42,424 nucleotides of DNA from Flavobacterium psychrophilum (GTDB taxonomy: Bacteria; Bacteroidota; Bacteroidia; Flavobacteriales; Flavobacteriaceae). How positions within the stretch are numbered: position 1 is the stretch's first letter; each line of letters opens with the position of its first letter. The notes beneath the pieces were generated by a model. It saw nothing but the letters and a program-made list of their open reading frames with translations, had not been told where the DNA came from and made no database searches. Location of the stretch: positions 1 through 42,424 of the forward strand of contig CAMDGJ010000002.1 in NCBI GenBank assembly GCA_945897545.1, read 5' to 3'. Shown here one piece after another: positions 42,080-42,424 of this stretch. A program made the position numbers and the translations under genes.

Positions 42080-42336
42080 TATAATTTTATTATAAAATGA
42101 TGTCATTCACAAAAAATGCAAACCGTATGAATACCCAAATGTATAGAAGATTTTTATATTATTCTTTATCAAAGCATTAAATCCTGTACAAGACACTGTT
42201 TTTAAATGAGTTAAGATTACCCAAAATTTTTTTAATAAAATGAGGAGCAACAGATCAAATATATTTTTCCTGCACTATAAATTCATACAAACCGCTGTCA
42301 TTTACATATATTTTGCTAAATATTATTTATTTTATT

Positions 42337-42366
42337 TTGCATACTAATATTAATATAATATTTTTG
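42337..42366 (+). promoter_or_regulatory. Strong promoter directed out of the window's right edge
   Basis: TTG at 42337-42339, a 19-nt spacer and TATTTTTG at 42359-42366 form a near-ideal Bacteroidota promoter. The 58 bases after it contain GGCGCTCGTGGCTATAAGG and no convincing start of a gene, so the transcript's identity lies beyond the window. The rest of the 42080-42424 gap is AT-rich, with no gene seen. Confidence 0.5.
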
Positions 42367-42424
42367 CAGCATGGGGAGGAAGTCAAATAATTAATTTATA
42401 GGCGCTCGTGGCTATAAGGATTTG

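Noticed and set aside
42360..42424. Start of RNase P RNA or tmRNA at the right edge
   Set aside because: The GGGGAGGAAGTC word is only loosely like the RNase P start and continues differently; the visible part is too short to support either.

Overview
The window looks like chromosomal DNA of a Flavobacterium-like member of the Bacteroidota. The evidence is AT-rich sequence, a gliding lipoprotein (GldH), CarboxypepD-regulatory-like TonB receptors, a DUF4837 lipoprotein, and promoters of the Bacteroidota type (-33 TTG, -7 TAnnTTTG). No rRNA, tRNA, prophage or CRISPR array was seen.

Layout. (1) 1-7059: a metal-acquisition block with a ZnuD-like TonB receptor (5' end outside the window), a small lipoprotein, a MerC-like membrane protein, a COG0523/CobW GTPase, a second TonB receptor and a secreted thioredoxin-like protein. 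It is probably zinc-related, and a 16-bp-arm palindrome overlaps the merC promoter. (2) 7224-10517: bacilliredoxin, a membrane protein with a possible homopolymer frameshift, a PPK2 gene gutted by an internal deletion, and trhO with an extra C-terminal domain. (3) 10649-14698: ricT-gldH-PBP1A operon. (4) 14901-16264: scoA-scoB CoA-transferase, convergent with a class I fumarase. (5) 18150-19040: a REP-associated tyrosine transposase (RAYT) between two arrays of short composite palindromes. A third array lies at 24559-24757. (6) 19053-21945: SpmA/SpmB fusion, PolB-like exonuclease, ogt. (7) 22190-31779: a near-complete heme locus. hemA-hemC-hemD-hemE-hemF-hemB and a cytochrome c lie on the minus strand. 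A PchR-like AraC regulator, hemH and hemJ follow divergently on the plus strand. hemL is not present. (8) 31880-42106: orphan NtrY-like kinase, enoyl-CoA hydratase, an unknown small protein, HD hydrolase, acyl-ACP desaturase, plsC, a decayed lipoprotein gene, rnpA, S41 protease with a tandem-OmpA partner, GNAT and DUF4837.

The most unusual content is intergenic. The RAYT/REP system has four hairpin types in fixed order, with a GTAG foot next to hairpin a on the transposase-coding strand. A second element family keeps its flanks but swaps its internal hairpin sequences; both copies lie just after a stop codon in sense orientation. Several further families of short repeats (CAGT-rich, GCAAA-rich, AAATCT-rich, and a CCCCC/GGGGG hairpin translated as the HemH tail) are scattered through gene borders. 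All assignments come from reading the sequence; no database search was run.
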